This document shows positions 5,918 to 8,799 of a stretch of 8,799 bases of DNA, in pieces. Below the pieces are notes generated by a model. That model was given only the letters and a program-made list of their open reading frames with translations, searched no databases and was not told the origin of the DNA. Every line of letters begins with the position of its first letter. Position 1 is the stretch's first letter. Source of the stretch: Gammaproteobacteria bacterium (lineage in GTDB: Bacteria > Pseudomonadota > Gammaproteobacteria > Steroidobacterales > Woeseiaceae); the NCBI GenBank assembly GCA_029881015.1, contig JAOUNK010000128.1:1-8799 (forward strand), in the 5' to 3' direction. The position numbers and the translations under genes are program-made.

Positions 5918-6991
5918 TCAGGATTTGTCGTAGTCGAGGAACACTTCGTCCGTCAGCGGCGTGCTCTGGCACGCGAGAACAAAGCCCTGCTCGACTTCCC
6001 AGGGCTCGAGGCCGTAGTTCACCGACATGTCCACTGCGCCGCTGCGGACGTAGGTTCTGCAGGTCGCACAGACCCCTCCCTTGCAGGAATACGGCAATTC
6101 GATGCCCTGCTCCAGGGCGGCATCCACGATCCTGCTGCCGTTGCGGGGCATGTCGAAGGACTTCGTGTGACCGTCCATGACCACGGTCACCCGCGTGGTG
6201 TCGCCGCTCTCGGCCAGGACCTCTGTAGCCGCTTTTGTGGCGCCCTTGCCCGGCGCGCCGAAGCGCTCGGCGTGCACGGCCTCGGCCGGCATCCCGAGTT
6301 CCTGCAGCGCGGCGGTCACGACATCGATCATGGAATCCGGACCGCAGACCCAGGCATCATCGACCTGCATCCCGCTGCAGAATCGCTCGTACAGCTCCGC
6401 GACCTTGGCGGCATCGATGCGACCGCCGGAGATGTCGAATTCCTGCTCCTCCTGGCTGAACACGAAATGCAGCTGCAGGCGCTCTGGAAAGCGATTCTTC
6501 AGTGCATAGAGGTCCTCGATAAACATCGTGGAGTCCTGCCTGCGATTGCCATAGAACAACGCGAATCGGCTGTCGGGCCCGGCGTTCAGGATCGAGGCCA
6601 TAATCGACAGGATCGGCGTAATTCCGCTACCGGCCGCAAACGCAATGTGGGAGCGGCCGTCCCGGCGCGCGGGTTCCAGGTGAAAACGCCCGGTCGGCGG
6701 CATGACATCCAGCGTGTCGCCAACACGCAGTTCGTTGGCGGCGAACCCGGAGAATTGCCCGCCGGGCTGGATACGCACACCGATTTCCAGTGGCCAGCAA
6801 CCTGCGGCCGAGCAAATGCTGTAGGTCCGTCGCAGGTGCCTGCCATCGCGTTCAATCTGGATCGGCAGATGCTGCCCGGGCAGGAAGGAGAATTCATCGC
6901 GCAATGCCTCGGGCACGTCGAGCGCGATGCGCACCGAGTCGCGGGTCTCGTTCGTCCTGGCAACGACTGTCAGCGGGTGAAACTGTTTCAT
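5918..6991 (-). CDS. paaE: Phenylacetyl-CoA 1,2-epoxidase reductase subunit PaaE
   Basis: A 357-residue NAD(P)H-dependent flavin/iron-sulfur reductase that feeds electrons to the PaaAC di-iron oxygenase. Domain order: FAD-binding barrel with RRTYSIC (54-60) and PGGQFS (76-81); nucleotide-binding domain with AAGSGITPILS (119-129) and VCGPDSM (215-221); C-terminal plant-type 2Fe-2S ferredoxin with YSCKGGVCATCR (Cys303, Cys308, Cys311) and the fourth ligand Cys341 in LACQS. This order and length match E. coli PaaE (356 aa). The ATG at 6991 overlaps the TGA of paaD (ATGA), fixing the start; the longer open frame to 7051 is only readthrough inside paaD. It is the last gene of the paa block, with fabA following 58 bases on. 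All cofactor-binding residues look intact. Confidence 0.97.
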   Translation of the reverse strand: MKQFHPLTVVARTNETRDSVRIALDVPEALRDEFSFLPGQHLPIQIERDGRHLRRTYSICSAAGCWPLEIGVRIQPGGQFSGFAANELRVGDTLDVMPPTGRFHLEPARRDGRSHIAFAAGSGITPILSIMASILNAGPDSRFALFYGNRRQDSTMFIEDLYALKNRFPERLQLHFVFSQEEQEFDISGGRIDAAKVAELYERFCSGMQVDDAWVCGPDSMIDVVTAALQELGMPAEAVHAERFGAPGKGATKAATEVLAESGDTTRVTVVMDGHTKSFDMPRNGSRIVDAALEQGIELPYSCKGGVCATCRTYVRSGAVDMSVNYGLEPWEVEQGFVLACQSTPLTDEVFLDYDKS

Positions 6992-7452
6992 AGGCACTTG
7001 AAGTATTCGAAAGGCTCGAGGCAGGCGAGACAGCGATACGACGCCTTGCATGCAGTGGAACCGAATTCGCTGATGACTTCGGTGTTGTCCGAGTTACATT
7101 GCGGACAGGCGACGGGCCGGTCGCGGCGCTCGGGCGGCGCAATGCCGTAGACGCGCAGTTTCCGGCGCCCCTCTTCGCTGATCCAGTCCGTGGTCCATGC
7201 CGGCGACAGGACTCTCCGGATCCTTACGTCGCTGACGCCCTGGTCTTCGAGTGCCGCAATGACGCTGGCCTCGATGGCCTCTGTCGCAGGACACCCGGAA
7301 TAGGTCGGTGTCAGCGAGACGGTCACGCCGGCGCCGCAGTCGATATCGCGAACAATGCCAAGATCGGTAATGGTCAGCACCGGGATTTCCGGATCGGGTA
7401 CCTGCGACAGCCACTCGAGGATCTGGTCGGGCTTGTAGACGGTCTCTACCAC
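6988..7452 (-). CDS. paaD: PaaD, phenylacetyl-CoA epoxidase maturation protein
   Basis: A 154-residue protein with an N-terminal MIP18/DUF59 fold (VPDPEIPVLTITDLGIVRDI at 18-37; TPTYSGCPATEAIE at 48-61, Cys54) and a C-terminal zinc-ribbon-like segment, CPQC (Cys116, Cys119), GSTACKASYRCLAC (Cys135, Cys141, Cys144) and the terminal FKCL. This is the layout of E. coli PaaD (165 aa), required in vivo for epoxidase activity and thought to help build the iron-sulfur or metal centres of the complex; it is not part of the purified PaaABCE enzyme. No ATG exists in the right place; I chose GTG at 7452, which overlaps paaC by seven bases and gives MVETVYKPDQILEWLSQ, preceded by a G-rich stretch. The start is the only uncertain point. 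Its stop overlaps the paaE start. Confidence 0.93.
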   Translation of the reverse strand: MVETVYKPDQILEWLSQVPDPEIPVLTITDLGIVRDIDCGAGVTVSLTPTYSGCPATEAIEASVIAALEDQGVSDVRIRRVLSPAWTTDWISEEGRRKLRVYGIAPPERRDRPVACPQCNSDNTEVISEFGSTACKASYRCLACLEPFEYFKCL

Positions 7453-8204
7453 TCGGCCCCCGGGTATGCGCGTTGCAGGTACTGCATTTCGGCCAGCAGG
7501 AAACCGAAGTGCTCGGTATGCCTGCCCTGCTTGCCGCCACTCGCCATCCACTGCCCGGCAGGCAGGGCCAGCGTCGCTTTGGCAACGATCGCGGCAACGT
7601 TCTGCCGCCATTGAACTTCGATTGCGGAGAGATCCGGCCCGTCGAAGGCATCGAGCATTTCGGTGTCGAGCTCGTCGGCGACGAACATCTCCCCGGTGTA
7701 TCGCCAGAGGTTGTCCAGTGACGCCTGCACCCGGGCGTGGCTCTCCTCGGTGCCATCTCCAAGGCGCACCAGCCATTGGCTGCTGTGCCGTACGTGGTAC
7801 CGCACTTCCTTGATCGCGCGTGCGGCGATAGCGGCAATACCGGGGGCAGCGCAGCGTGTCAGTGCGTCGAGCAGCAACACGTACCAGGACTCGAACAGGA
7901 CCGCGCGCACGGTTGAATCGCCGAAATGGCCGTTGGGCTGTTCGACCAGCAGCAGGTTGCGAAATTCGTGTTCCGGTCGCAGGAAGGCAAAATCGTCTTC
8001 CGTTCGTCCGGCGCCCTCGCACTCACCGGCATAGGTATAGAACATGCGCGCCTGTCCGAGGTAGTCGAGCGAGAAATTGGCGTTGGCCAGTTCCTCCTCC
8101 AGCTCCGGGCTCGCCGCGACCAGCTCGATCATGCGTTGCCCGAGCACCAGCGCGTTGTCGCCGAGGCGCGTCGCATAGGCCGCCAGGACGGCTTTACCGC
8201 TCAC
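7446..8204 (-). CDS. paaC: Phenylacetyl-CoA 1,2-epoxidase subunit PaaC
   Basis: A 252-residue ferritin-like helical protein, the structural partner of the catalytic PaaA subunit; the PaaAC heterodimer is the oxygenase core. Recognisable family stretches are RLGDNALVLGQR (13-24), LANANFSLDYLGQAR (39-53), FRNLLLVEQPNGHF (81-94), and KEVRYHVRHSSQWLVRLGDGTEES (132-155). PaaC keeps the fold of di-iron proteins but is not the active subunit. Length matches E. coli PaaC (about 248). The start is GTG at 8204, fixed by the GTGA overlap with the paaB stop and giving MSGKAVLAAYATRLGDN. Its TAG (7448-7446) lies inside the start of paaD. The tight overlap chain B-C-D-E points to stoichiometric, coupled synthesis. 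Confidence 0.96.
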   Translation of the reverse strand: MSGKAVLAAYATRLGDNALVLGQRMIELVAASPELEEELANANFSLDYLGQARMFYTYAGECEGAGRTEDDFAFLRPEHEFRNLLLVEQPNGHFGDSTVRAVLFESWYVLLLDALTRCAAPGIAAIAARAIKEVRYHVRHSSQWLVRLGDGTEESHARVQASLDNLWRYTGEMFVADELDTEMLDAFDGPDLSAIEVQWRQNVAAIVAKATLALPAGQWMASGGKQGRHTEHFGFLLAEMQYLQRAYPGAEW

Positions 8205-8488
8205 AGGTTTTCCACCTCGTCGGGAATTTCGTAGAACGTCGGGTGCCGGTAGATCTTGTCCTCGGCCGGCTCGAAAAAAGCCGCTGTCTCGGCCGGGTCC
8301 GATGCCACGATCTTGTCGGAACGGACGACCCAGATGCTGACGCCCTCGTTGCGGCGCGTGTACGTGTCTCGCGCATTGCTCAACGCCATCTCGTCGTCAG
8401 CCGCGTGCACGCTGCCTGCGTGCCGGTGACTCAACCCGGAGCGACTGCGGATGAAAACTTCGTACAAGGGCCATTCCTGTTTGCTCAT
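8201..8488 (-). CDS. paaB: Phenylacetyl-CoA 1,2-epoxidase subunit PaaB
   Basis: A 95-residue small subunit, the same length as in E. coli. It carries the family pattern EWPLYEVFIRSRSGLSHRHA (5-24), GSVHAADDEMALSNARDTYTRR (25-46), the SIWVV strand, and the closing YRHPTFYEIPDEVENL. PaaB bridges PaaAC units in the epoxidase complex and is needed for activity though it has no cofactor. The ATG at 8488 is preceded by GAAAGG with only three bases of spacing. Unlike the other junctions of this operon it does not overlap its neighbour: 60 bases separate it from the paaA stop, and these hold a repeat/hairpin. Its own TGA overlaps the paaC start. Confidence 0.97.
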   Translation of the reverse strand: MSKQEWPLYEVFIRSRSGLSHRHAGSVHAADDEMALSNARDTYTRRNEGVSIWVVRSDKIVASDPAETAAFFEPAEDKIYRHPTFYEIPDEVENL

Positions 8489-8506
8489 GAGCCTTTCTCT
8501 TGTTCG

Positions 8507-8539
8507 GGGTCCGGGCTCTTATCGCAAGGGCTCTGACCC
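8507..8539. repeat. Repeat-bearing hairpin between paaA and paaB
   Basis: On the plus strand GGGTC (8507-8511) pairs with GACCC (8535-8539), and the 7-base word GGGCTCT occurs twice inside, at 8513-8519 and 8528-8534. On the coding strand this gives GGGTCAGAGCCC followed by a second AGAGCCC. The GGGTCAGAGCCC word resembles short repeats I have often seen scattered in proteobacterial genomes, some with REP-type transposases, but I cannot verify copies here because only one such unit is in the window. In the message it may fold between paaA and paaB, perhaps tuning relative expression or stability of the two cistrons. Confidence 0.35.
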
Positions 8540-8548
8540 GCTTTCCGT

Positions 8549-8799
8549 CTATGCCGCTTGCGCGGCTTGCTTGTCCGCATAGGCGCGCGCGGCTTCGCGT
8601 ACCCACGCGCCATCGTCCTGCGCCTTGCAGCGCTTCGCGAGACGTTGCTGATTGCACGGGCCATTGCCCGCGATGACATCGAAGAACTCCTGCCAGTCGA
8701 TCTCGGAATGTTCGTAGTGCCCCGTGTCCTCGTTGAATCTCAGCTTCTCGTCGGGAACCGTCAGGCCCAGAAACTCCGCCTGCGGCACGGTGACGTCGA
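8549..8799 (-). CDS. paaA: Phenylacetyl-CoA 1,2-epoxidase catalytic subunit PaaA (3' end only)
   Basis: Only the last 82 or so codons are present; the frame stays open to the right edge and stops with TAG at 8551-8549. The visible C-terminus, with VPQAEFLGLTVPDEKLRFNE, then HYEHSEIDWQEFFDVIAGNGPCN, QQRL and GAWVREAARAYADKQA, matches the PaaA tail. PaaA is the di-iron oxygenase subunit that epoxidises the ring of phenylacetyl-CoA; its metal ligands lie upstream, outside the window, so integrity of the active site cannot be judged. It is the first structural gene in the usual paaABCDE order, so the operon promoter should be to the right of the window. Confidence 0.96.
   Translation of the reverse strand, partial: DVTVPQAEFLGLTVPDEKLRFNEDTGHYEHSEIDWQEFFDVIAGNGPCNQQRLAKRCKAQDDGAWVREAARAYADKQAAQAA

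Noticed and set aside
5837..7150. Long plus-strand open frame of 437 codons opposite paaE
   Set aside because: It lies opposite fabA's start, paaE and part of paaD, whose motifs are unmistakable; the plus-strand product has no recognisable domain and is typical of GC-rich antisense frames.

Overview
The window is a GC-rich, densely packed stretch of a proteobacterial chromosome, most likely gammaproteobacterial. This rests on the adjacent fabA-fabB pair (the anaerobic unsaturated fatty acid pathway), the cbb3-oxidase assembly gene ccoS, and a paaABCDE operon whose products resemble E. coli and Pseudomonas versions as I remember them. I cannot name the genus. There is no phage, insertion sequence, CRISPR array, tRNA or rRNA, and no gene-free stretch over 300 bases; the longest gap is 143 bases (1362-1504).

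Layout. (1) 1-844, plus strand: the 3' end of ccoS, overlapped by a polytopic SafE/DsbD_2-type membrane protein with paired cysteines and a His-rich tail, probably the end of a cbb3-oxidase biogenesis cluster. (2) 841-1361, minus strand: a two-gene unit of a 107-residue three-helix membrane protein and a 66-residue Xre-type regulator, joined by a GTGA overlap. A repeat-rich, AT-richer region (1361-1468) lies in front of it. The regulator converges on the SafE gene with overlapping stop codons. (3) 1505-4059, minus strand: S-formylglutathione hydrolase (fghA), a TSUP/TauE-SafE permease and a subclass-B3-like metallo-beta-lactamase-fold lipoprotein, in that transcription order and tightly packed. 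(4) 4094-5859, minus strand: fabA then fabB, 8 bases apart. (5) 5918-8799, minus strand: paaA (3' end only), paaB, paaC, paaD and paaE, the aerobic phenylacetyl-CoA epoxidase; B-C, C-D and D-E overlap.

From 8799 down to 1038 every gene is on the minus strand, and the only clear breaks are the 143-base gap before the Xre unit, the 60-base paaA-paaB gap and the 58-base paaE-fabA gap. Paa products ring-epoxidise phenylacetyl-CoA, FabA and FabB introduce and extend the cis double bond of membrane lipids, and FghA handles the glutathione adduct of formaldehyde. These are mostly well-known functions. The least explained parts are the fghA-TSUP-B3 lactamase-fold operon, the small Xre/membrane-protein pair with its candidate operators, and a hairpin-forming repeat between paaA and paaB. 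I do not see strong evidence for an entirely new system.
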